Assembly (NCBI GenBank): GCA_965222175.1
Contig: OZ244938.1
Coordinates: 1,612,001 to 1,676,000 of the forward strand
Source: NORP240 sp965222175
GTDB taxonomy: Bacteria > Pseudomonadota > Gammaproteobacteria > Pseudomonadales > Pseudohongiellaceae
Direction: 5' to 3'
Length of the DNA stretch: 64,000 nt
The notes under the pieces are model-generated. The model was given only the letters and a program-made list of their open reading frames with translations. It was not told the DNA's origin and did not search any database. Each line of letters begins with the position of its first letter. The first letter of the stretch is position 1. The position numbers and the translations under genes are program-made. Shown here piece by piece: positions 44,466-52,482 of this stretch.

Positions 44466-45101
44466 TCAAAGGCCGCGGCGCAACAGCCACTCGGCAATCA
44501 GTGCGTTGATCCCGACGGCAAGTAACAGACCCACCGGCCAGGCTACTGCATCAGGTGCCAGCAATTGCAATGTGGGTACCCAGAAGGGGAAGCTGACAAA
44601 AAAGAGTGATACGGCAAAGCTGCGGGTCATCCAGCGTCTATGCCGTGAAACGTTTCCCGCCCTGATAAACAGCCAGGCGCCAGTCGTGCTGGCCAGCCAC
44701 CAGCTGCCAACCAGAACAAAAACCACCCGCGCTGTAACGGGGACGTCGAAAAAAAGCGCGCTCCATATTCCCGTGACTCCGGCTATCCCAATGGCCACGA
44801 CATAAATGCGTCCGGTGTACCGATGAATCTTCCGGCTGATATTGAACAGTGTTCTGTTGAATTGCAGAATCCCCGTCAGCAGAGCGATGCTGCCTAACAG
44901 GGCATGCAGCAGAAACGCGGCGGGGCTCTGTCTTGGTCTGACATCCCCGGTCAACTGTTTCCCGGTCTGCACACCAAGCTCGGGAACAAACATGTCCAGG
45001 GCAAACAGCGAATAGAGTAGACAGACGAGAAACAGCAACCACCACACGCCGCGACTGGAGGCCAGGGCACTGACTCGGCCCGACAGCCTTTCCCTAGTCA
45101 T
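44466..45101 (-). CDS. DUF2306-type membrane protein
   Basis: A 211-residue protein with about six hydrophobic segments. Conserved features are the histidine in FLLHALLGSIALLTGILQF near 68-86, RKIHRYTGRIYV near 95-106 and SRHRRWMTRSFA near 155-166, the pattern of the DUF2306 (cytochrome b561-like, histidine-containing) family. Function is unknown. ATG 45101 overlaps the end of a truncated methyltransferase frame at 45094-45342. The original operon was probably methyltransferase followed by this gene. Confidence 0.8.
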   Translation of the reverse strand: MTRERLSGRVSALASSRGVWWLLFLVCLLYSLFALDMFVPELGVQTGKQLTGDVRPRQSPAAFLLHALLGSIALLTGILQFNRTLFNISRKIHRYTGRIYVVAIGIAGVTGIWSALFFDVPVTARVVFVLVGSWWLASTTGAWLFIRAGNVSRHRRWMTRSFAVSLFFVSFPFWVPTLQLLAPDAVAWPVGLLLAVGINALIAEWLLRRGL

Positions 45102-45342
45102 GAGTCGCAATCACGCCGATGGCGCCGACGGGTTTCAACGGCAGCCGATTGACGGCAATGGCCAGGCCGGGTCCGAAACCGATTTCCAGCAACCGATCCC
45201 CCGGTTGCAGATCCAGCAGTTCCACTGTCCAGCGATTTCTCGCCCGGTTGGAGGGGCGCATGGCCATAACCAGTCCTGCCAGCTGTCCCGGGAGGCCCCT
45301 GGGCTGCCTGAACTGGGCAACAAGTCGTTGGCGGACTGTCAT
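45094..45342 (-). pseudogene. Methyltransferase remnant with large internal deletion
   Basis: An 82-residue frame with a strong GGAGGA site. Residues 1-61 look like the N-terminus of a class I methyltransferase, ending in the SAM-binding motif LLEIGFGPGLA. The following LPLKPVGAIGVIATHD looks like the last residues of the same family (TLPLKPV..AVCVLG type). The roughly 130 residues normally between them are absent, in frame. It cannot bind and methylate normally. Translation may still serve to couple the overlapping DUF2306 gene. Confidence 0.65.
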
Positions 45343-45564
45343 TGCTGGCGATCCTCCGCAGACTTCGACTTCAGCCGTTCACCAAGGGTCTCCAGAGTCT
45401 GCCGGGCACAGTCCAGTTCCTTCCGGGTGAGCGTCTGGCAAGCAGGGAAAAACGGGGAAAGGGAAAAGACAACGGCGCCGGGAAGGTCGGAGGAAATAAC
45501 AGGCAGTGGTGGTTGGCCAGTACCTGGCTTGTCTATTACCGGTGGTGGCGGATTACCGGGCGGC

Positions 45565-46758
45565 TCAGGCCTCCCGGTTTTCAGCAGACTCGCGTCCGGG
45601 TGAGGCCAGGTAAAAAACCAGCGAAGCCAGCACGGCTGAACAGATTGAGCCAAGGAGTATGGCCAGGCGGTCGGAACGCTCGACGCCGGCCCCGCCATCG
45701 GCAAAAGCCAGGGAGGCAATGAACAGGCTCATGGTGAAGCCAACGCCACACAGAACCGAGACACCATAAAACTGCAGCCAGCTGCTGTTGGCCGGCAACC
45801 GGGCCAGCTTCAGCTGAATCGCCAGCCAGCAGAAGCCAAAAATTCCCAGCTGCTTGCCGACAAAAAGCCCCAGAAAAATACCGCTGGGAATGGGATCCAT
45901 GAGGGTGGACAGACTGACACCTTCAAGTATGACCCCGGCGTTGAAGAAGGCAAAAACCGGTAACACGCCAAAATACACGTAGGGGTGAAGATTGTGCAGC
46001 AGATGTTCCAGGGGTTTCTCACTGACCCCGTCCCGCCTGGTGACACTGATCGGTATAAAAAAAGCGTTTACCACCCCGGCCAGTGTCGCGTGTACACCGG
46101 ACTTGAGGAAACAGATCCACACCAGGATACCGCATAGCAGAAACGGTGCCACCCTGGTTACCTTGTAGCGATTGAGAATTACCATGCCGATAAAACCCAG
46201 GCTGGCCACGGAGAGTGTCAGCAGTGACAACTTGGAGGTATAGAAAAAGGCGATGACGATGATTCCCACCAGGTCATCGACAATCGCCAGGGTCAGGAGG
46301 AATAATTTAAGGGACGGTGGCACCCGACTTCCCAGCAGGGCAAGAATGCCCATGGTGAAAGCGATATCCGTCGCCGTGGGGATGGCCCAGCCGTGGGCGG
46401 AAAGCGTGTTCTGGTAATTGAAGGCAAGGTAAATGGCTGCCGGCACGATAACGCCGCCGGCAGCGCCTATCACCGGCAGGATGGCATTGGCCGGCTGGCG
46501 CAACTGACCGGTGAGCATCTCGTTTTTCAGTTCGAGTCCAACGAGGAAAAAGAAGATAGCCATCAGGCCATCGTTGACCCAGAGCAGCAGAGGCTTCTGG
46601 ATGGTAAAAGTGTCGGCCCGGACTTCCACATCAAGGAGCAACAGCTGCATGTAGGCATCGGCGAGGCTGGAATTCTTCAGAGCCATGGCCAATACGGCAA
46701 ACAGGAACAGCAGTATCGGTGGAATCGTCTGGCTTTGGAAAAATTTACTATTGGTCAA
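45565..46758 (-). CDS. nhaA: Na+/H+ antiporter NhaA
   Basis: About 397 residues with the NhaA layout: LLLWVNDGLMAIFFFLVGLELK near 50-71, ATDIAFTMGILALLG near 125-139, and the ion-binding pair DD in AIVDDLVGIIVIAFF near 158-172 (Asp163/164 of E. coli). FNAGVILEG near 255 and the C-terminal GVGFTMSLFIASLAF are also typical. It exports Na+ (or Li+) for protons in the inner membrane, useful in saline, alkaline habitats. I place the start at TTG 46758 with CAGGGG upstream; no ATG fits better. Confidence 0.92.
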   Translation of the reverse strand: MTNSKFFQSQTIPPILLFLFAVLAMALKNSSLADAYMQLLLLDVEVRADTFTIQKPLLLWVNDGLMAIFFFLVGLELKNEMLTGQLRQPANAILPVIGAAGGVIVPAAIYLAFNYQNTLSAHGWAIPTATDIAFTMGILALLGSRVPPSLKLFLLTLAIVDDLVGIIVIAFFYTSKLSLLTLSVASLGFIGMVILNRYKVTRVAPFLLCGILVWICFLKSGVHATLAGVVNAFFIPISVTRRDGVSEKPLEHLLHNLHPYVYFGVLPVFAFFNAGVILEGVSLSTLMDPIPSGIFLGLFVGKQLGIFGFCWLAIQLKLARLPANSSWLQFYGVSVLCGVGFTMSLFIASLAFADGGAGVERSDRLAILLGSICSAVLASLVFYLASPGRESAENREA

Positions 46759-47132
46759 GATTAGTGCCCCTGGTTGCCCGCATTTGTTGCCCTGATTACC
46801 GCTGGAGTCCGTACAGGTCAATAACCTGCTGCCCGGATATCTGATTGCCGTATTTCGAATGCCGCTACATTGCACTGATCCGGGCGAAAGGGAATACCAG
46901 GTGATGTGTTGTGCTGGTCAGTCCGCCCTTATCGCCACTTCGGTGAACAGAAGCAGCGGTCTATTGTTATCATAGGATCGACATCCACACCATATGGTTG
47001 AAGGTTATCTTTCCCTGACGTGAGGCACCGGGTACCAAATCCCGGTGGCGATCATGATCAGAGGGCTCTATCAGGTAACCGCTGGTCAATGCCATTCGGA
47101 TTGCCCGGAAAATCACAACGAGGTCCCTTAAA
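46759..47132. other. Intergenic gap between nhaA and SRPBCC gene
   Basis: About 370 bp with no supported gene, RNA or repeat. It is a divergent promoter region. Confidence 0.4.
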
Positions 47133-47570
47133 ATGATGGACGAAAAGCTGTTTTCGGTCACCGTGGAACAGGATTTTCCTGTCCCGGCCCCTGCACTATG
47201 GCGGGCCATCACTGACCCCGACTGCATGCGTCAGTGGTATTTCGATAATATTCCGGACTTTCGTCCCGAAGTCGGGTTTGAAACCCGGTTTACCGTCCAG
47301 GTTGAGGATCGCCAGTTTCCCCATTACTGGCACATCCTGAAGGTGGAACCCGGGAAGAGCCTGACGTATAGCTGGCATTACGATGGCTATCCCGGCGGTG
47401 CCGAGGTGACCTTCATGGTGGCGGAGAGGGAGGATGGTTCACGATTGAACCTGCACTTCCAGGTAGTGGAGCCGTTTCCGGACAACATTCCCGAATTTAC
47501 CCGGGAAGCCTGCCAGGGGGGCTGGGACTATTTCATCAGAGAAAGCCTTCCCGGCTATCTGGCCCGATGA
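47133..47570 (+). CDS. SRPBCC/AHSA1-type START-like protein
   Basis: A 145-residue cytoplasmic protein of the activator-of-Hsp90-ATPase-homologue 1 type (SRPBCC fold, hydrophobic cavity). DFPVPAPALWRAITDPDCMRQWY near 13-35 is the family start and GGWDYFIRESLPGYL near 128-142 the C-terminal helix (GWxxxLxxLxxYL type). These domains bind lipids or small hydrophobic ligands; the ligand is unknown. A GAGGTCCC stretch lies before the ATG pair; the second ATG at 47136 is equally possible. Confidence 0.85.
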   Translation: MMDEKLFSVTVEQDFPVPAPALWRAITDPDCMRQWYFDNIPDFRPEVGFETRFTVQVEDRQFPHYWHILKVEPGKSLTYSWHYDGYPGGAEVTFMVAEREDGSRLNLHFQVVEPFPDNIPEFTREACQGGWDYFIRESLPGYLAR

Positions 47571-47701
47571 ACTGAAACGTCCCACCCTGTGCTTAGCGGG
47601 CTGTTAGTCCAGGCCTGATACGGACAGGCCATGGGCACTGAACGGGATCAGTGGCTGTGGCAGTGCAATTCGCCATGGGATCGATTAACCGCGGTCAATG
47701 G

Positions 47702-47881
47702 CTATTGTTCACAACCGCGATTGTCGTCGCTGCCACCGGACCCGGAAGTGTCATCCAGGCTGGCGCAGAAAGTGTGGTTGCAGTCCAGCTGAGATCGGCC
47801 AGGACTTGAGGTGATCCGGTCAGTATCAGTAACGAGATTACGTCAGGGTATTTTGCGTATCAGGCCAAAAATGCGGTGCAT
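47702..47881 (-). pseudogene. Frame-disrupted small exported-protein gene (candidate)
   Basis: An ATG at 47881 follows a strong ribosome-binding site (AAGGAG, seven bases away) but the frame stops after 12 codons at a TGA. A +1 shift there would continue as DVISLLILTGSPQVLA, a signal-peptide-like stretch. The original frame after the TGA runs on for 46 codons with three cysteines and a Gly/Ser/Asp-rich end. This looks like a small secreted-protein gene with a frameshift; a true 12-residue peptide is the alternative. The rest of the gap 47571-48081 shows nothing else. Confidence 0.35.
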
Positions 47882-48081
47882 GGTATGGCTCCTTGGTTCC
47901 TTGTCACTCCGGAAAATTCAGGCCGTCGGCGGATATCCATGAGAATGAAGGGTGTCTCCGGAGAGGCAGAGGCAAGCGAAGTGCGAACGGGGCGGTCTCA
48001 TCCAGGTGATAGATAGAATGTTGTCAAACCGGTCTGCGGCTTCTGGCGTATCCCGGACTGGACAAACCACAGGAATCTTCC

Positions 48082-48975
48082 ATGAACATACTGATTTCCG
48101 GAGCCAGTGGCCTTATCGGCACTGCGCTGACGCGCTATTTCGAACAGGGGGGGCACCGGGTAATCCCGCTGCGGCGGGGTGTGTCAGTCGGGCCGTTTTC
48201 CTGGCAACCGGACCAGGGAGAAATACACCTGGACAACTCGGTGACCCTGGATGCGGTAATCAACCTGGCCGGTCCCGGGGTGGCCGACAAGCGCTGGTCA
48301 GCAGGCCGCAAGCAGGAAATCCTGGGGGCACGGGTACGGGCAACCCGCCTGTTGAGCGAGGAACTGGCCAGGCGTGAACAGCAACCGTCGGTGTTTCTTT
48401 CCGCATCGGCCATCGGGTATTACGGTCCCCGGGACGAGCAGGCCGTGGATGAAGAGACGGAAAGCGGCAGCGGATTCCTGGCCGAGGTTGCCAGGCAGTG
48501 GGAACAGGCCACCGCGGCGGCGGAAGCTGCCGGGATTCGTACGATGCACACCCGGTTCGGTATTGTCCTCAGTGCCGAGGGTGGGGCGTTGAAGCGCATG
48601 CTGCTGCCTTTCCGGCTGGGTCTCGGCGGCGTCATAGGAAGCGGACGCCAGTACATGAGCTGGGTTGACCTGGGTGATGCCGTCAGGGCGATGGAGTTTC
48701 TTATCCGGGACAGCGACCTGTCCGGGCCTGTGAATATCGTGGCGCCACGGCCGGTTGATAACCGGGAGTTTACCCGGACCCTGGGCAGGGTGCTGCACCG
48801 ACCGGCGCTGATTCCCATGCCGGCGTTCCAGGCTCGCCTGCTGTTCGGTGAAATGGCCGAGGAAATCCTGCTGACCGGCGTCAAGGTACTGCCGACCAGG
48901 CTCGCGGAGGCCGGTTTTCACTTCGCTAAACCCGAGCTGGAAAACGCGTTAACATCGCTTCTGGCCAGGCAGTAA
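48082..48975 (+). CDS. TIGR01777-type NAD-dependent epimerase/dehydratase family protein
   Basis: A 297-residue extended-SDR protein (YfcH-like). The NAD(P) loop GASGLIGTAL is at 6-15, INLAGPGVADKRWSAGRKQEIL near 55-76 is the hallmark of TIGR01777, SASAIGYYGPRD near 108-119 carries the active-site Tyr in a family-specific form, and DF1731 C-terminal sequence (PMPAFQARLLFGEMAEEILLTG) is present near 250. Physiological substrate unknown, with a possible link to cell division or photosensitised stress in relatives. AGGAATC precedes the ATG. Confidence 0.92.
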   Translation: MNILISGASGLIGTALTRYFEQGGHRVIPLRRGVSVGPFSWQPDQGEIHLDNSVTLDAVINLAGPGVADKRWSAGRKQEILGARVRATRLLSEELARREQQPSVFLSASAIGYYGPRDEQAVDEETESGSGFLAEVARQWEQATAAAEAAGIRTMHTRFGIVLSAEGGALKRMLLPFRLGLGGVIGSGRQYMSWVDLGDAVRAMEFLIRDSDLSGPVNIVAPRPVDNREFTRTLGRVLHRPALIPMPAFQARLLFGEMAEEILLTGVKVLPTRLAEAGFHFAKPELENALTSLLARQ

Positions 48976-49063
48976 TCCTGTAGCTGTAAAGACCCGGAGA
49001 CATGACAGGCCGTCATCGCCCAGAGCTCGCCTGTTCCAGTTCAGACATCGCAAGGAATCCCCT

Positions 49064-49981
49064 ATGACACGATACGCCGAGGAACAAGCCTGTGAAGACC
49101 TGAAGAACAGACCCTGTTCGGGCGTGGAGTTGATAATCAGTCCCCGGGAGAAGGACCTGGGCGGGTTTTCGGTGCGCCGGATACTGCCCGTGGCCGGTCG
49201 TCGCATGGTGGGTCCGTGGATTTTTTTCGATCACATGGGGCCGGCGACTTTTGAGGCCGGCACGGGCATTGACGTCAGGCCTCACCCTCATGTCAACCTT
49301 GCCACGGTAACCTACCTCTTCGAGGGCGAGATTCTGCACCGGGATTCCCTGGGCAGCCACCAGCCGATCAGGCCCGGAGACATCAACCTGATGATTGCCG
49401 GCAGGGGCATCGTTCATTCCGAGCGGGAAAGTCCCGAAGTCCGCAATACCGAGCATGTGCTTCACGGGTTGCAATTGTGGCTGGCCCTGCCGGTGAAAGA
49501 CGAAGAGACGGCGCCCGGGTTTCATCACTACCCCGATGCCGATATTCCGCGGCTGCAGATTGGCGACGTACCGGTACGGGTGATGATGGGCGAGGCCTAT
49601 GGAACCAGGTCACCTGTTTTAACCCATGGACGGACACTGTATGTCGAGGCGACACTCAAGGCAGGTCAGAACCTGGTGATGCCCATGGAGGACGAGAGGG
49701 CGGTTTACGTGGCCAGTGGCAGGCTCCAGGTCAGCGATACCGAAATCGACACCCATGAAATGGCGGTGCTGGAGCCGGGTGTCCAGGTCCAGGTGGTGGC
49801 GCTTGAGGACACCCGCCTGGTGGTCATCGGCGGTGAATCCCCCGGGGAGCGCTTCATCGAGTGGAATTTTGTGTCCAGCCGGAAGGCGCGCATCGAACAG
49901 GCCAAGGCGATGTGGCGGTCCGGCGGGTTTCCCACCGTACCGGGAGACGAAGAAGAATTTACCCCGTTACCGGGAGGCTGA
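49064..49981 (+). CDS. Pirin family protein
   Basis: A 305-residue bicupin. The N-terminal cupin has PWIFFDHMGPATF near 44-56, DVRPHPHVNLATVTYLFEGEILHRDS near 65-90 with His70, His72 and later His/Glu (RGIVHSERES near 115-124) forming the metal site. The C-terminal cupin starts near 165. Pirins bind Fe or Ni; some are quercetin 2,3-dioxygenases, others regulate transcription or metabolism. AAGGAAT precedes the ATG. It stands alone after the TIGR01777 gene, in the same direction. Confidence 0.93.
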   Translation: MTRYAEEQACEDLKNRPCSGVELIISPREKDLGGFSVRRILPVAGRRMVGPWIFFDHMGPATFEAGTGIDVRPHPHVNLATVTYLFEGEILHRDSLGSHQPIRPGDINLMIAGRGIVHSERESPEVRNTEHVLHGLQLWLALPVKDEETAPGFHHYPDADIPRLQIGDVPVRVMMGEAYGTRSPVLTHGRTLYVEATLKAGQNLVMPMEDERAVYVASGRLQVSDTEIDTHEMAVLEPGVQVQVVALEDTRLVVIGGESPGERFIEWNFVSSRKARIEQAKAMWRSGGFPTVPGDEEEFTPLPGG

Positions 49982-50091
49982 ACGTGGACTGGCGGCGTGA
50001 TTGACACCGGTTGCAGCGACGCTCGATTGCCTCACTCCCGACCCACAACGCGCTTTTCAGCTGAGACACTCACGTAAAATCCAGCGGTACG

Positions 50092-50679
50092 TTACTGCAC
50101 GTCCCTGCCGATTTTCATGCGGGCGAATAACCTGCGGGCTTCCCTCAGCTGGGCGTCGGACATGTCGTCCTCTATGTCGTCCAAAAGATCAACAGAAGAT
50201 TCCAGGCCATTTTCCACGGCCCGGCTGGCCCAGGCATGGGCACGCACCAGGTCCTGGTCCACGCCATTACCCAGGTAGTACATTTCGGCAGCGTTGTGTT
50301 GCGCCGGGGCATACTCGGCGTTGCCGGCCCTGAGATACCATTCCAGGGCTTGCCGCCGGTCGCGGCTGACCCCTTGCCCTTCGTAGTAAAGCGCGCCGAC
50401 ATTGAACTGTGCCTGGACATGGCCCTGATCCGCGGCGGCCATGGTCCAGCGAAATGCCTGCTGGAAGTCCTGGTCCACGCCGCGCCCGGAGAAGTAAAGA
50501 ATGGCCAGGTTGAACTGGGCCATCATCAGGCCGTCTTCCGCGGCCTGGCTGAACTCGGCAAACGCCGTGTCGTAATCGCCGTTCTGAGCGGCTGCCACGC
50601 CATCTGCATAATCTGCCCGGACAGCCTGCGTCGCCAGCAGGGCGATGCCTGCAAAAACAGTTAAAATCCGCTTGCTCAC
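50092..50679 (-). CDS. Sel1-repeat exported protein, short
   Basis: A 195-residue protein with a signal peptide (ILTVFAGIALLATQAVRA, ~5-22) and about four Sel1-type TPR-like repeats of 36 residues (AAEDGLMMAQFNLAILYFSGRGVDQDFQQA is one unit). They form a helical solenoid for protein contacts. It follows a longer homologue (50710-51714) by 30 bp in the same direction and probably arose by duplication. Periplasmic partner unknown. Confidence 0.88.
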   Translation of the reverse strand: MSKRILTVFAGIALLATQAVRADYADGVAAAQNGDYDTAFAEFSQAAEDGLMMAQFNLAILYFSGRGVDQDFQQAFRWTMAAADQGHVQAQFNVGALYYEGQGVSRDRRQALEWYLRAGNAEYAPAQHNAAEMYYLGNGVDQDLVRAHAWASRAVENGLESSVDLLDDIEDDMSDAQLREARRLFARMKIGRDVQ

Positions 50680-50709
50680 CTTGTAGTCACTCCAGTCAAT
50701 CGCCCTGAA

Positions 50710-51714
50710 TCAGCGATAGTGTTCTGCCAGCCATTCCCTGGCGCGCATGTCCGCCTGCTGAATGTCTTCGGCATTCAACTCGCTGGACAGCTGTCTGACC
50801 AGCCGACCGGCGATCTGGTGATCACCCGCCGCGGCAATCTTGTACCAGACAAGGGCTTCCAGCTTGTCAGCAGTCACGCCCAGTCCGTCGCGATAAAAAT
50901 TGCCCAGCAGTGTCTGGGATGACGGGTCACCGTTTTCCGCCGCCCTGACAAACCAGTCGTGTGCCTGCCGGTAGTCCTGCTCCGCTCCCTGGCCAGCGGC
51001 ATACATCATGCCGAGGCTGGTCTGCGCCTGGGGCAGTCCGGCCTCGGCGGCGCGGACAAACCAGTCCACGGCTTCCTGGTAGTCCTGCTCCACGCCCTGG
51101 CCGGCAAGGTACATGGAACCCAGGTTGAACTGCGCCTCGGCATTCTGCTGACTGGCGGCGGCGAAAAACCAGTCAAAGGCGGCGCCGAAGTCCCGCTCCG
51201 TGCCGATGCCCTCGGCGTACATGACGCCAAGATTGAACTGCGCTGTCGGATGGCCGTTCTGGGCAGCGAGCTCGTACCATTCCCGGGCCCGGTCGTTGTC
51301 CCGTGCCGTGGCCTGTCCGCGAAAATACATATTGCCGACGGCGTACTGGGCGGGAGCGAAATTCTGCTCCGCGGACTCCAGGTACCAGTGGAAGGCCTCG
51401 TCCAGGTCGACCTCGGTCCCCGTACCGGTAGCATACAGATTGCCCAGGTAGAAGGCCGCTTCCGGCACGCCCTGCTGGGCGGATTGCCGGTAAAGGAGCA
51501 GGGCGCGCTGGTAGTCCGGTTCGGTACCCAGCCCCCGCAGGTACATCAGGCCCAGGTTGAACTGGGCAATGAAATCCCCCTGGTCGGCCAGTTCGGTAAA
51601 TTCAATCAGGGCCTGGGGGTAGTCACCGGCATCGTATGCCGCCAGCGCGCTGTCCAGGTCGGCACTGGCAGCCAGCGGCAGCAGTAGCAGCAGAATGGCC
51701 AGAATATTCTTCAT
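50710..51714 (-). CDS. Sel1-repeat exported protein, long
   Basis: A 334-residue protein: signal peptide ~1-18 (NILAILLLLLPLAASA) followed by about eight Sel1 repeats with the signature A..G.P.AQF.LG.MY..G.GTE.D...A. The repeats are near-uniform in length (36), indicating a regular superhelix. It is expected in the periplasm as a scaffold. It lies upstream of the shorter Sel1 gene, likely co-transcribed. Related proteins act in secretion, cell-wall or exopolysaccharide complexes (AlgK-like), which is only inference here. Confidence 0.9.
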   Translation of the reverse strand: MKNILAILLLLLPLAASADLDSALAAYDAGDYPQALIEFTELADQGDFIAQFNLGLMYLRGLGTEPDYQRALLLYRQSAQQGVPEAAFYLGNLYATGTGTEVDLDEAFHWYLESAEQNFAPAQYAVGNMYFRGQATARDNDRAREWYELAAQNGHPTAQFNLGVMYAEGIGTERDFGAAFDWFFAAASQQNAEAQFNLGSMYLAGQGVEQDYQEAVDWFVRAAEAGLPQAQTSLGMMYAAGQGAEQDYRQAHDWFVRAAENGDPSSQTLLGNFYRDGLGVTADKLEALVWYKIAAAGDHQIAGRLVRQLSSELNAEDIQQADMRAREWLAEHYR

Positions 51715-51802
51715 CCGGCTATGGTATTACAGGATGGCTGCCGGAATGAACCGCTTTGGATAACAGGAAAGAAATGTGTCTATGAAAATCGTGCGTTTTC
51801 GC

Positions 51803-51808
51803 TATAAT
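51803..51808 (+). promoter_or_regulatory. -10 element for tRNA-Arg
   Basis: A perfect TATAAT, 19 bp before the mature 5' end, followed by GC-rich ACGCCCCC, which resembles a stable-RNA discriminator region. The -35 is weak. Confidence 0.6.
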
Positions 51809-51827
51809 ACGCCCCCTCACAGCCAAT

Positions 51828-51904
51828 GCACCCGTAGCTCAGCTGGATAGAGTACCTGGCTACGAACTAGGGGGTCGGAGGTTCGAATCCTCCCGGGTGC
51901 GCCA
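51828..51904 (+). tRNA. tRNA-Arg (ACG)
   Basis: A 77-nt tRNA with encoded CCA. The acceptor GCACCCG pairs with CGGGTGC; D-arm, anticodon ACG at 51862-51864 (deaminated to ICG, reading CGN) and T-arm GGAGGTTCGAATCCTCC are intact. In E. coli the same species (argV cluster) directly follows serV and csrA, whereas here it lies 23.8 kb downstream of tRNA-Ser(GCT). Its 3' CCA is the first part of a long terminator stem. Confidence 0.97.
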
Positions 51905-51942
51905 TACAAAAAAGGGTCCCATCGGGACCCTTTTTTGTATGG
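51902..51942 (+). terminator. Terminator of tRNA-Arg, stem includes the tRNA CCA
   Basis: A perfect 19-bp stem (51902-51920 with 51924-51942) with loop ATC, GGGTCCC/GGGACCC core, A-run on one side and T-run on the other. The outermost bases of the stem are the tRNA 3' CCA, so terminator folding and tRNA end formation overlap. Confidence 0.85.
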
Positions 51943-52260
51943 CACTCCCGGGAGTGCAGCAGAGGCTCCCCAGGTTCGACAGGCGCGTAGCGCCGCAGAC
52001 GCCCGAAGGGCGCCCGCAGGGTGAGGAATTTGCGCCCCCGCAAATTCCGAATCAATCCTCCCGGCCCCCCCCGGGAATCAACAAAGCCATCGGGACCCTT
52101 TTTTGTATGGCCCTCCCGGGAGTGCAGTAGAGGCTCCCCAGGGTTCGACAGGCGCGCAGCGCCACAGACGCCCGAAGGGCGCCCGCAGGGTGAGGAATTT
52201 GCGCCCCCGCAAATTCCGCATCAATCCTCCCGGGCCCTCGGGAATCAATCCTCCCGGGAC
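51921..52260 (+). repeat. Two tandem ~168-bp tRNA-Arg-associated structured repeats
   Basis: Units 51921-52088 and 52089-~52260. Each begins with the terminator half, then GGTTCGA, hairpins GGCGC/GCGCC (51982-51994), CGCCC/GGGCG (52000-52012), CCC/GGG (52013-52021) and a 10-bp stem GGAATTTGCG/CGCAAATTCC (52025-52048), then GAATCAATCCTCCCGG, which resembles the tRNA-Arg T-arm 3' side. The order and spacing match the array after tRNA-Ser. The second unit ends without a terminator, and a partial third copy of the 3' end lies at ~52242-52258. Confidence 0.9.
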
Positions 52261-52482
52261 CACCGCGTATCAAAGTTACAAGGTTCAACGCCATAATCAG
52301 ATGTCCCTTGATGAATACCGGCGTCCTCCATTTATTATGACGAGCTCAGGCCATTCGTTTATCCGGTGAATGTGATACTCCGCACACATTAGCGGTATTC
52401 ACCAGCTCTCGAAAGTGGACAACAGTCAGCTGCACAGTTACCTTTGCTGGTAACCGTGTACCCACAGCCCCGGAGTGTTGTG

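Noticed and set aside
45339..45719. 126-codon minus-strand frame overlapping the 3' end of nhaA and ending at the methyltransferase remnant
   Set aside because: Its only starts lie inside nhaA and the N-terminal half is the shadow of nhaA. The ATGA junction with the remnant is notable, but no start codon with a ribosome-binding site exists in the intergenic part.
47952..48377. 141-codon frame upstream of and overlapping the TIGR01777 gene
   Set aside because: It is an out-of-frame shadow over the true gene start, which has its own ribosome-binding site and motifs.
51867..52369. Frames on both strands over tRNA-Arg and its repeats (including a HPGGFEPP-type peptide)
   Set aside because: These are translations of tRNA-antisense and structured repeat sequence, not genes.
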